Both the position numbers and the translations under genes were made by a program. 64,000 bases of DNA from Cornus controversa (Eukaryota; Streptophyta; Magnoliopsida; Cornales; Cornaceae). The DNA lies in assembly GCA_026545225.1 (NCBI GenBank), contig CM048846.1:39319501-39383500 (forward strand), given 5' to 3'. The notes beneath the pieces were generated by a model. That model saw nothing but the letters and a program-made list of their open reading frames with translations, made no database searches and was not told the origin of the DNA. Positions within the stretch are counted from its first letter, which is position 1. Each line of letters opens with the position of its first letter. Shown here piece after piece: positions 10,757 through 22,160 of the stretch.

Positions 10757-13020
10757 TCTAGGTTGGAATACCTAGGGACGACGGGAATGGACATATCATG
10801 TGTATGGTTGAGAAGGTTGGATTATATACCTAATACCAGAATGGTATGGATTTGAGGAACTCTGGATTGCTGTTAAAGCATTTGGTTCGAAAACTTAGGG
10901 TATCAAAGTTGTAGGTTCGAATACCTAAGGACGAATGGTCAAATCACGTGTTGATTTGGAGATAGGCAATAGTGGATAGTTGTCTAGATGATAGGTTTGA
11001 ATACCTATGGACGGTAGTGGTATGAATTGCTCGGTTTGAGCAACCCAAATGAAAGATTAAAGTGTTGGTATGAAATTGGATTTAGTTGGTAAAACTTCCA
11101 GAATTGGTTGAGTTTAGACCTTTGATTTAGGGATTAAGTCTCAGTAGTGAGCAATGAAGAGGTACCGCAAGGAAGTTTGCGAGTGTTCAAGTCCTTAGAG
11201 ATACTTAGGGACTTATGAGATTGATGAGTGTTGTCGGGGTTGGCAATTGGGATTGAGATGGGATACAAGGAAGGCATGTTGCCGGAGTTGGGCTAGCTTT
11301 GGAAAATGGCTCGGCCGAACATTTTTCTTTAATTAGCGCTTCTCTTACAATACGCCGGCTCTTGTGGATACTGAGTTGTTTCGTCTGGATGACGATAGAT
11401 AAAGGATTCCCAATAGTAGGGATATGTCACTGAAAGTGATTGGTATTGATAGTCAAGGTTGCTACCTTAGACTATAGAAGCGGATAGATTGGTAGGTGTT
11501 TACCAATGGGTACAGAGGATGAGAGTAGGTTAATTTGAACCACTCTAGATGTTGTGTTCTAGTATGTGTATATACTAGGGGGACTGGGCCGTGTTTTACA
11601 CGCTTGCTCAGGCAGAGGAGGTACCAGGACCGTGTATGGTCAGGGGTATTTTTCTAGCATTAGCCCGAGGGCTAGGGTTTTGATTGATGCATCATATTCA
11701 TATCATGCATGGTATGTGTTTATTTGATTAACATGTTGTGTGTTATATGCTATGTGGTATATGTAATTCATGTAATTGAGCATTGCACTTTAGTGTTGCA
11801 TTTTGTGTCACATGGTTAGTAGTGACATGTAGTCACTTAGAGAGTTCTGGTTTTGAGAATTGGTAAACCTAGGTAGAGGTTTGAACCCGAGTGGACTGTG
11901 ATGTTGAAATAGACGTATAGTGATAGGCTTTGAAAGTAAGTCTGGATTTGTGAGGTCCTAGACGAAGCAGTCAGGATCTTGGAGTGTCAAGTGAGATGCT
12001 GGAAAGGAATGGAATGTAGTCCACAACAATGGACAGGACTGGATGATTTGTTTTGACAAGTGCACTCCTTATGTGCCTTAACCTTAGTGGTGTACTGTAA
12101 TATGTGCATGATTGATGCAGTTGGATCATAGTGTGGATATGATGTTAAAAAAAGGATGGGTTGATAGTGGATGAGGATCCTGACATATGGTATCTAAAGT
12201 GAGGATAATTTCTTGCCGTGAAGGGGAGAGGTGGACGCAGTGGACGTGTAGACGCAGTGGACTGCGGCCACTGTATGGCTGCTGTTTGGCTACTGTAAGT
12301 GACCTCAAACTTTCATTGGTAAGGGTTGTCTAAAGTGAAGTGCTAATATGAAAGGAATTCTCTCTAATTGTCAACTGGCTCCTTAGTGCGAAGGATGAAA
12401 ATGGGAAATGAATCTCCTCTTGAATAATGAGATTGTGAAATTAGTGGGATGTAAGATCCTGGACTTGGCATTGGATTCCAGTGGGTTGTAGTCTATGAGA
12501 CTGGGCAGGATGATGTGGCTTGCTGCGGCAAGTACACTGTTTGTGTTGTTTTTATCGGCGAGTACACTGTCATGTGCCTTGCTGGTGAGTGCGCTTGTGA
12601 TGTGCACTGGATTGATGTGGTTTGTGGTATGATGATGCCCAGGATATTGGACTAAGCCCGGGAATGATATGCCAGAGATTGAAAGTCATGTTTGATAATA
12701 AAATAATGACTTTGAGTATTGATGATCCCGGATTATAGGGAAGTATCACTGTGAGTGATTGGAATGACTAGTCAAAGGTGTTGCCTTAGACTAGAGATAG
12801 AGATAGACTGGATAGGTCTTGAGGTAGAGACTGTGGACTCTAGGAAGCAAGTCGAGATGCACTGTTGTGCAAGACTTGAGTGTTATGAGTTAGGTGTTGC
12901 AAGTGTAGCGCCTAGGGTACGTGGAAAGAGATAGCGACGATCATTGGGGAGAATGACGTCTAGTATGGATTGGTTTTGGAGAGACCATGACTGTGCTAAT
13001 TTCGAGGACGAAATTCCTTT

Positions 13021-13033
13021 AAGGAGGGGAGGT
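13021..13033 (+). promoter_or_regulatory. Polypurine tract (plus-strand priming site)
   Basis: AAGGAGGGGAGGT directly abuts the 3' LTR start at 13,034, as expected for second-strand priming. Confidence 0.9.
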
Positions 13034-16000
13034 TGTAAGGACCGGAATTATTTTGACTGTTTCCGGGTGAATTTTGACCGGTTTAAATTTTTTTTCGGAT
13101 TAATTAAATTCCGGAAAGGGTGTGGATATATTTCCATACAAGTGGAAGGCGTATGTATATGTATATGTATATCTAAATATATATATATATATACATAGTA
13201 CCTATATTTATATTAAATTATAAATATATGGGGGCTTTATGCAATTATGAAGAAGTAGAAGTGCACATTCATAAATTTGTGCATGTAGAGGGGCAAGAGT
13301 ATGTGGTGATGTATATACATGTGTGTATATATATTAAATTGCCCATGTGATATAAATATGTATATATATATATGTATATATATATTATATGTGTTATACA
13401 CAGATGTGGCTGTGAGTGACCCAAGTGGGTCGGCTGGTGGAGAAAGAAAAAGAAGAAAAGAAAAGAAAAAGAAAAAGAAAAGAAGAAAAGAAAAAGAAAA
13501 GAAAAGAAGAAAGAAAAAAAGGAAAAAGAAAGAGAAGAGAGAGAATCGGGAGAAACCGAGAAGAGAGAAGGAGAGATCGGGAGATCGAGAGAGAGAAACC
13601 GAGAAAGAGGAGGGGTGGTCCGGCGCCGGCGGTGGCTGGGGCTGCCGATCGCTCACGGTGGAGCCCCGGCAGTGGCTGGGCCGACGTTGGTGGCTCAAGG
13701 TGGTTCCACGGGCCGAGTCGTTCGCGAAGGGAGTTCTCGGCTGGGGTTTGGTTGGCCGGGGTTTCGGGGTTCCGTTTGGTTCCGGCTGATTACGGCCGTT
13801 GAGGTGGCACTCCGGCGACGGCAGAGGCTTCGGATGGGGCTGGGTTTGGTCCGGTCTGGAGGTTAAGCTCGGCTGGATCGCTGGGTTCCGAGTGATGAGG
13901 TCGGATCTGTTTTGACGGGCCGAGTATGGCCGCTAGCGACTGGCCGAGGGTATGGCTGGTGGTGCTCTCTTCTGGATTTCATTTGGCTTGACAAATGGGT
14001 GATTCAGGTGACGCCTTGGTGGGTCTTACATGGCTCGATATGGTGGTGTTTGGGTCGGCCATTGATGGCTGATCATGGCACTGTTAGTAGTGAGATGGTG
14101 GTGACAGGATGGCCTATGGGTTTGTTTCATTTTGTTGTGGTGATGGGTTCACAGAAAATGAACCTCTAATGGTGAGTCCTAATACATGTAGGCGGATTAT
14201 ATGCATAAGGTGGACCTGGGGGCTCGGTTAGTTTGTACAGTGGAGGGTTTGACTGGGTTGGGCAGCCATGATGGACCTTGTTTGGGCAGCCCGTAGCGGT
14301 CAAAGGTTACGGTTATTTGGGCCAAGAATGGTGGCCTTGTGGTTTTGGGCCCTCATAGATGGTGGGCTTGGACATAGGAAAATAGGTTGAGGTTTGGAGT
14401 TGGCCAAATTAATTGGGCCGAACACGGAAATTAAAAGGAAACGAGGTGGTCCAGTGGATTTGTTCGTGTGGGCTTCGACACAGGACTGGACCGGACCAGA
14501 CTTGGAAATGGACCGATTTGCAGGCACGGACCGGCTGAGAGCGGGACCTAAGGCAAGTTGATTCTTGCCTCTATCTCATACAGATATTTTATGTATGTTA
14601 AGTAATTTACATATGTCTCAATTTAATCATATGTGGTATGTGTATATACATATATATGTAGGCACTTATATATATATGTGTATAGGGAATGTGGTGCATA
14701 CATGGGATGTGAGAGGACATACATATATGTGTGTGTATATAAATGTATGTGGGGTTAGGAAGCGATAACATGATTAGATTTATCGCCTATTTGCATTGTG
14801 ATATGCATGTATGTATAGATTAAAGTCTATGAAAAGTATGCTGAATAATACACGTTTGGCTATGTGTTGTCTCTTACGCATATGTGGTTCTTATGCATGA
14901 TGTTCAGTATATATATATATAGGTGATTATATATATATGGTTGCAGTGGTAGGAATGCATGCTAAGTTGAGTATAACTTTTGGCGAGCATTTGAAAAGCA
15001 TGAAACGTGCTAAGTGTTTTATATGTTCTTGATATATATGTGGGTGATGTAATATATATGTGTATATATATATATTGTGATCGGAATGCATGTTAGCTAC
15101 TTGTAGTGAATACATGCATTGAATGAGAGCATGACCGTATTTATGCTAGCGTAGGTGCATATGTGACTTATATGCATGATTTGACATATACGTGGCTATA
15201 CGTGGGAATGTGGATATGAGATGCATGCTAGCTATATTTACATATATCAAAAGTATGCATTGGTTATAGCATGACAAAAATGTGCTAAGTTGAAGTGTTT
15301 GCATATGTGAGGTATTATGCGGGTTTTGAACATATATGTACTATATGTGTTGGAATGTGACGAGAGGCATGCTAAATACTTCTTTTTAGTATTCATAAGC
15401 ATGGGTTGAAGCATGAAAGTATTATGCTGTGTATATATGCATCCATATTGCATGTATAGGAGGGAAATGACACATATGTGGTTATATGTGGGTTTATGTG
15501 GAGATGAAATGCATGCTATGAACTTTTAACTAGCTTAGGCATTGTGAGGCATGAACATTGAAATGTTTAGTTATTATATGTTCGAAATGCATATATGGGG
15601 CCGTTGTGAGGAAACGGGGAAGTGTGGTTAAATCACCCAGAGTAGGTCAATACTCGGTCACGGTGAGGGCGTTCGAGCGGTTACGTCACCTTGGAGTAGG
15701 TAAATACTCGGTGACAGTGGTCTATCCACCTTGGAGTAGGTAAATACTCGGTGGCGGTGCTGATATGGTCTAACCACCTTTAACCATTTAAGACTCGGTG
15801 ACGGTGCTGATATGGTCTAATCATCTTGAGTCAAAATAAGCTCAGTGGCGGTGCTGATATGGTCTAACCACTTTGAGCCACCTAATACTCGGTGACGGTG
15901 CTGATATGGTCTAATCACCTTGAGTAAACGAATAATTGGTGACGGTGCTGATATGGTCTAATCACCAATGGGCAAACCAAAATATTGCCCCGGAAGTATG

Positions 16001-17106
16001 ACGTTGGCGAAGTAGGTCAAGGTCATAGGATGGTTATCGGAGTTGTCCTAGGTCACATGATCCTCGGAGCGGGCCAATCATGTGGGGTATCGGATGAGGA
16101 CCGAGAGTGAGAGTATGTGCAAGCTTTGATGCTTGTCCTATGTATCGGATTATGACCGTGGAAGGTGAAAAATACATTTATGCTTATGTGTTTATCTGTT
16201 AAGCATGTTTTCCTGTTTAAATGCATCTTCATTGCATTTGGGATTGCTACTTGTCGAGTAGGAAATGTGGTAGATGATTTACATTGGTCATGTAAATGCT
16301 TTGACATATATGTTCTACATACATATTGGTGCGGAATGTTTACTGTTCTCAAGCATGTTGAAAATGATTTCTAAAATCATGTATAGTGGATTTTGTATGT
16401 TCATATGTGCTAGAGTAGCCATATACATCATTGGTTCATGCATGCTAGGTGGGGCATGGTCTTAAATATTGTGATATATTTAAGTGCATAAGTATATTTT
16501 TGAGAATATGTGAGGATCGACCTGCTGCAGCAGTGATAGTATGGTTCTACATACCTTGTTGGGCCTTTGAGCTCACCCCCTCCCAGGTTTTGCAGGTGTT
16601 GCTGGTTTTGGAGTCAGTTGGGGAAACTGATAGCACCAGTTACAGAGGTAGTAATTAGATTCCTTAGAATCTAATTTATGTTCAGGATTTTGGATAGATA
16701 GATGTATTACATTTGGATTAAATGTATGAGGCGATTACGTAGATTCAGTTCCTTCAGTTGTATTTATTCATCTGATGTATGTATTTAATACGGACATTCA
16801 AGGACTGAGGCATGTATATTTATGATTGTTTAGGCATGTTGTAGAAATATTGGGGGGACACGGGCCCAGAAGTGTCCATATTTACTGTTAGATATAAATG
16901 CTGGGGGGACACGTGCCCAGAAGTGTCCATATGAATTGTAAAGCAGGTGTAATATGCCAGGAGCTGATTATTTAGAATGGGTCATGCCCGATTTTCGTAA
17001 AAATAATAGGAAATTGAATTGTATGATCAGGTGGAGGTTATGTCGTGAGGGTGATCTCACGGGGTTCACACCTCGGTTTTCGGGTCTCGGGAACCGGGGC
17101 GTGACA
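13034..17106 (+). repeat. 3' LTR of the LARD (4,073 bp)
   Basis: Same layout as 6677-10741 and apparently base-identical except for one 8-bp insertion near 13,760, an extra imperfect copy of GGGGTTYC. Near-identity of the two LTRs means a young insertion, barring gene conversion. Confidence 0.95.
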
Positions 17107-17111
17107 TGAAT
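17107..17111. repeat. Right target-site duplication TGAAT
   Basis: Matches 6672-6676. LINE-A ORF1 resumes here in frame once the element and one copy of the duplication are removed. Confidence 0.95.
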
Positions 17112-17313
17112 GTTATTCAAAAGGTTGGTAACTGTTGCACTCATTCTGAGGTTATAAATATTCCAGTTCTTCCTAAATTGAAGATGGGTATTGGGGAGAA
17201 TATACCTAAGTATCCAACTATGTTGAAGCCCAGAAGACGTACTATGATTAAATCCCCTCGGGAAGAGGATGGTGGGGTGGTACATTGATGTAATCTTTAT
17301 TTCCATGTTCCCT

Positions 17314-18287
17314 ATGATATTTGGAACTTGGAATATTAGGGGTTTAAACAAAGAGAGGTCAAAAGGATTATAAAACAGTATAATATGCCTATTTTTTGTT
17401 TAGTTGAGACAAAAGTAAAGGAAAAGAACAAGGATAGTATTCTGCGGTGTATTGTTCTGGGGTGGGGTATACATCATAATTACTCTAATGATCATAGTGG
17501 TAGGATTTGGATATGTTGGAATAAAGATATTGTGGAGGTTAATTGTATCAGGTAATCTGACCAATTTATTCATTGTGGGATAATGACTAAAGATAAATCT
17601 TTCACCTATTTTGCTACCTTTGTGTATGGGTCAAATGACATCATTGTTAGAAGGCAGTTATGGAGTGACATCAAGGAGTTATCAAACTCTCTCAAGAATT
17701 CTCCCTGGTTTTTAATTGGAGACTTCAGTGCAATAAGATATAAGCATGAGAAGGCTGGGGGTTCCTCTGACTGGGTGGAGTGTATGAAAGAGTTTGGTTA
17801 TTGTTTGCAGGATGCTGAATTGACTGATTTGAGACATTCTGGAATGCGGTTGACTTGGTTTAATGGGACTTTCTTTCGAAAGCTGGACAGGGTTTTGGTT
17901 AATGATAGTTGGTTGAGCCAGTTTGTGGTTTCTGAAGCTGTATTCGAGGCCCCTGGAGTTTCTGATCATTCTCTTATCTTACTAAAACTTAATTCTGTGG
18001 CAAAATCAAATAAAAAGAAGCCTTTTAGATATAACAACTTCCTGGTTGAGCATCCTGATTTCTTTAAAACTGTGGAGAGGGTCTGGAAGTGTCCGATATC
18101 AGGCACTCCTATGTTTATTGTGTCTCAGAAGCTGAAATTGTTGAAAACTGAACTTAAGGCTCTCAATTTTCTTCATTATGATGAGTTATCAGTTAAAGTT
18201 CAAAAAGCTAGGTCTGACTTGGAAGCTATTCAAAGGAAGATTGACAATGACCCTTCAAGCATTGAGTTACAAAATGAGGAAAGTAGT
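17314..18287 (+). pseudogene. LINE-A ORF2, endonuclease part
   Basis: Begins MIFGTWNIRGLNKERS and, after a frameshift near 17,366, continues IFCLVETKVKEKNKD. A stop follows near 17,552, then an open stretch from 17,583. It carries the AP-endonuclease signatures of L1-type ORF2: WNIRG, ETK (catalytic Glu), WFLIGDFSAIRY (GDF motif), TWFNGTFFRKLDRVLVN and GVSDHSLILLKL (SDH motif). This domain nicks target DNA to prime reverse transcription. The frame is cut at 18,287 by the solo LTR and resumes at 22,166. Confidence 0.9.
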
Positions 18288-18414
18288 TGTAAGGACCGGA
18301 ATTATTTTGACCGGTTCCGGATGAATTTTGACCGGATTAAATTTTTTTGGATTAATTAAATTTTGAAAGGGTGTGGATATTTATGTTTCCATACAAGTGG
18401 ACGGTGTATAGATA

Positions 18415-18450
<36 letters not shown>

Positions 18451-20458
18451 GTACATATGTTTATATTTAATTATAAATATGTGGTGGGCTTTTACGCAAT
18501 TATGAGGAAATGTGGGTGCATATACATGATTGTAGGTAGATGTGGGAAAAATACATGGGATACATGTATTGTGTGGTATATATATATATATATTATATAT
18601 ATATATATAATGTGTGGACCAAAAGATGAGAAGAGAAGATAAGAGAATGAGTGGTCAACCGAGAAGGAAGAAAAGAAAAGAAAAGGAGAAGAAGAAAAGA
18701 AAAAGAAAAGAAAGAGAGAAAAGGTGAGATCGGGAGAGAGAAACCGAGAGGAGAGAAAGATCGGGGGAGACCGAGTGAAGCCGAAGGAGAGAGAGGCAGA
18801 GGGGCGATCCGGCGCCGACGGCGACCATGGCGGCCGACCAGCTTCGGCCTGGCGACGGCGGCGGCTGGGCTGTTCGCGAAGGGGAGCTTCGGCTGGTTCG
18901 ACGGGTGGGTCTTCTCGGCGCTGCGACGACCAGGTGAGTGATGGGTTCTCCTTGGTTGGTTCCGGCGAGTGTTGGTGACGGCGTGGGTTCGCTGGCAGTG
19001 GGCCGGTGATGGCGGCTCGCGGTGGTCTGTCGGTGGTGTTACTCGGTGGTTCGGTGTTGGCCCTCAAATGGGTTCGATTTGTTGTGCTCAGTTGGGGTTT
19101 TAGGTAGGTGATGATGCCGGTTCCATGGTGGCGGTGAAAGGGGGTCTCGGCTGGGGACTATTTGGCCGACAGTTGCGACTGGGTTCGGCTGAGTCTTCGT
19201 GGTTGAGGTGAGTTGATTGGGTCTAATTTTTGGGATTTATTGGCGGCCGTTTTGGGGCTGACTTGTGGCCTATTTGGGTCGAGCTCTGAGGGGTTTGGCT
19301 CATGGCTGGGTTTTCGGAGTGGTCCATGGTGGTTCGTAGTGTTGGTTCCGGCAGAGTTTCAGAATTTGGGTTGTGATTCGGCTGGTACATCATGGTTGTG
19401 GGTTGTTTTGGTGGCAGCACGTGTGGCTTGCGGTTGTGAAATGGCTGGTGGGGAAAACCCGGATAGAGGAGCTTGCGGCTGTTGACTGGGTGGTGAAGAT
19501 GGTGGTTCGGCCATAGATGATTGTGCATTTCTTATGTAGTTTCAATAGGCACAAAATGGACAGTGGGCTGCCTATTTACATGGTTTTGATTGGAGGATTT
19601 CCTGGGTTAAATTTAGTGCAAGTGTATATACTGGAGTGTGTGTGTTCAACAAATTCATATATGGGTTGGGTTGGACATGACAGTGAGCCGAAATTGGTTA
19701 TTTGGGTTAATTCCGATGTGGGCTGAAATTAGTTACAGGCTTGATGGGTCTGGTTCATGGAGCTTGGTTGTTCCATGGTAGTTGCTTGGTATGGTCGACA
19801 TATGATTTGAATTTGAGGATTAACTGGGCGGATTTTGATTCGGCCTTCTTGTAGTGGTGATACATAAGTACATATATATGGATGATGGTTTGTGCATTGG
19901 GCTTAGGCCTTGAGTTTGTGTTGGGTTTCCAATGGAACTAGAAGTGGGCTGGAATTAGTCCAATGGATTTGCTCGTGTGGACTTCGACGCAGGACTGGAT
20001 CGGGCTTGGAAATAGGCCGATTTGCAGGCACGGACCGGTTGGGAGCGGGACCTAAGGCAAGTTGATTCTTGCCTCTATCTCGTACAAATATTTTTGTTAT
20101 GTTGGTTAATTTACCTATATTCCTAACTTTGATCATAGGTGGCATATATACATATGTGCATTTATATATGTATATGTGGATGTTGTATATGTGTGGGATG
20201 TGAGGATGTATATATATGTGTGGGTATATATACATATATACATATATATATGTGTGTGGGTTGGAGAGTGATGGCATGTTAAGATTTATCGCCTATTTGT
20301 ATCATAATGTGCATGTATGGTATTGATTGAAATCATGTAAAAAGCATGCTAAATAATACTTGTTTAGCTATGTGTTGTCTTGTGTGCATATGTGACTTTT
20401 GTGCATGGTGTTAAATATATATTTGATTATATATTTGTGGTGGTAGTGGAAATGCATG

Positions 20459-20497
<39 letters not shown>

Positions 20498-22160
20498 TAT
20501 AGCTTTGATGAGCATTTGAAAAACATGAAATGTGCTAAGTGTTTTATATATCCTTAATGCATATATGGTGATGGAATATATATTTATGTAGTCATATATT
20601 GTGGATGAAAAGCATGCCAATTGCTTGTAGTGAATGTGTGCCTTGAGTGGAAGCATGATGATGTTTATGCTAGTATAAGTGCATATAGGACTTATATGCA
20701 AGATTGGACATATGTGCTATTTATGTCGGTTGATATGATGGTATGTTTATAAATGCCTTAGAGAAATTTATAAACGTGATGGAATTGATTTGTGAGTTGG
20801 GAAAAATGTGAAGGACATGTGGTTATGTGAAATGTGAAGGTGTGAAGCATGTTCATTGCAAATGCATGTGATGCTTAAATGGGAATTTGTATAAGTGTAT
20901 TCTTAAATACCTCATTGGTTGCAAATGCTGAATGTACATTTGATAAAGTTGTGGGGTTCATATTCATTGGTATGGTGAGGGAGGCAAGCAATGTGAACGG
21001 TGGAATCCATTCGGTAAAACGGCGAGGTATTCCGGTAAAGGTAACCCTCGTGAGGTATTCCGGTTAAGGTACCCTCATGGATTGATATGTAGTGAGGTAT
21101 TCCGGTAAAGGTAACCCTCAAGAGGTATTCCGGTAAAGGTAACCCTCTGTAGGTGGGATTGGTTGTCCACGGGAATTGGAGACCAATATGTGGGAAGGAT
21201 GAGGGAGTTGTGCATATCATGTTGCATTCTACCTTGCTTATGATATGGTTGTGTTGTATGCATAATTTCTCTACATGTTAAATGCATTGCATTGCATCTA
21301 ATGTGCTACTTGATGAGTCGGAGACGTGGTAGTTGATTTACATTATTTATGTAAATGCTTAGACACATATGTTTTATATACATATTGATGTTGGATGTGT
21401 ATTGTTTTTGAGCAGGTTGTGAATGATCTTCATAAAACATGTGTAGTGGATTTTGTAGGTTCATATGTGCTAGAGTAGCCATATACATCATTGGTTCATG
21501 CATGCTAGGTGGGGCATGGTCTTAAATATTGTGATATAGTTAAGTGCATGTATATTTTTGAGAATATGTGAGGATCGACCTGCTGCAGCAGTGATAGTAT
21601 GGTTCTACATACCTTGTTGGGCCTTTGAGCTCACCCCCTCCCAGGTTTTGCAGGTATTGCTGATTACGGAGTTAGTTAGGGGACTGACAGCACCAGTTGC
21701 AGAGGTAGTAGTTAGATTCCTTAGAATCTAATTTATGTTCAGGATAGATAGATGCTTTACATTTGGATTAAATGTATAAAGCGATTTATGTTGATTCAGT
21801 TCCTTTAGTTGTATTCTATTCATGTGATGTATGTATATAATACGGACATTCAAGGACTGAGGCATGTATATTTATGATTGTATTATGCATGTTATAGAAA
21901 TGCTGGGGGGACACGTGCCCAGAAGTATCCATTTTCATTGTTAGATATAAATGCTGGGGGGACACGTGCCCAGAAGTGTCCATATGTATTTTAAAGCAGG
22001 TATAACATGCCAAGAGCTGATTATTTAGAATGGATCATGCCCAATTTTTGTGAAAATAATAGGAAATTGAGATGGTGTGATCAGGTGATGGTTATGTCGT
22101 GAGGGTGATCTCACGGGGTTCACACCTCAGTTTTCGGGCCTCGGGAATCGGGGTGTGATA
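18288..22160 (+). mobile_element. Solo LTR related to the LARD (3,873 bp)
   Basis: Starts TGTAAGGACCGG, ends GGGGTGTGATA and is flanked by a perfect GTAGT duplication (18283-18287 and 22161-22165). It has the same order as the LARD LTR: polypurine block, CpG-rich block, TA runs, and a 3' tail (21,450-22,160) that aligns closely. The middle is diverged. The last two bases are TA instead of CA, so it is a decayed or variant terminus. A single LTR with one target duplication implies unequal recombination removed the rest. Confidence 0.92.
21023..21149 (+). repeat. GAGGTATTCCGGTAAAGG minisatellite in the solo LTR
   Basis: Four copies of a 27-30-bp unit reading GAGGTATTCCGGTAAAGG then TAACCCTC. 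It lies where the LARD LTRs carry the unrelated 57-bp array. Confidence 0.85.

Larger units (their letters stand above)
10742..13033 (+). other. LARD internal region, non-coding
   Basis: This 2.3-kb stretch between the LTRs has no gag, protease, RT or integrase motif in any frame and no ORF over about 90 codons. It contains a degenerate direct duplication (11,395-11,490 against 12,720-12,815), each holding a GTGATTGG..GTCAAGG..CTTAGACTA series. It may serve as packaging or dimerisation sequence, which cannot be shown here. Confidence 0.8.
6677..17106 (+). mobile_element. LARD-type non-autonomous LTR retrotransposon, complete
   Basis: A 10,430-bp element: 5' LTR 6677-10741, PBS at 10745, internal region of 2,292 bp without gag or pol, polypurine tract just before the 3' LTR 13034-17106, and a perfect TGAAT target duplication. 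LTRs of 4 kb with a short non-coding internal part define LARDs (large retrotransposon derivatives). The PBS matches initiator tRNA-Met, and the internal end (GAGGACGAAATTCCTTTAAG then a G-rich tract) resembles the conserved pol 3' end of Tekay/Del chromoviruses. The parent is therefore inferred to be Ty3/gypsy. Such an element would need proteins in trans. The LTRs appear identical except for one 8-bp indel. Confidence 0.93.
5803..17288 (+). pseudogene. LINE-A ORF1 (DUF4283 / CCHC nucleic-acid-binding protein), interrupted
   Basis: Frames at 5803-6676 and 17107-17288 join across the LARD insertion (..GQQSEALN + VIQKVGNC..), ending at the stop at 17286-17288. Recognisable blocks are VVSPPSEIVDEG, LVGYFMDHKLPFYTVNS, GLKEVLATNKGFFFFKFE, EQGPWHFL, LPVWVKFFNVPMEFWTPKG and ITVEYQWKPMV. 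The knuckle reads ECCCFGHATQAC, whose first Cys is lost compared with the usual C-x2-C-x4-H-x4-C. There is an early stop near 5,845 and a 36-bp tandem duplication at 6046-6115 that repeats HFLG-HIVLK and shifts the frame. ORF1 normally coats LINE RNA. Confidence 0.85.

Noticed and set aside
18492..19528. Minus-strand ORFs of 191 and 101 codons in the solo LTR, Pro/Arg-rich
   Set aside because: They arise in the CpG-rich LTR block by absence of stops and have no homologous frame in the other LTRs.
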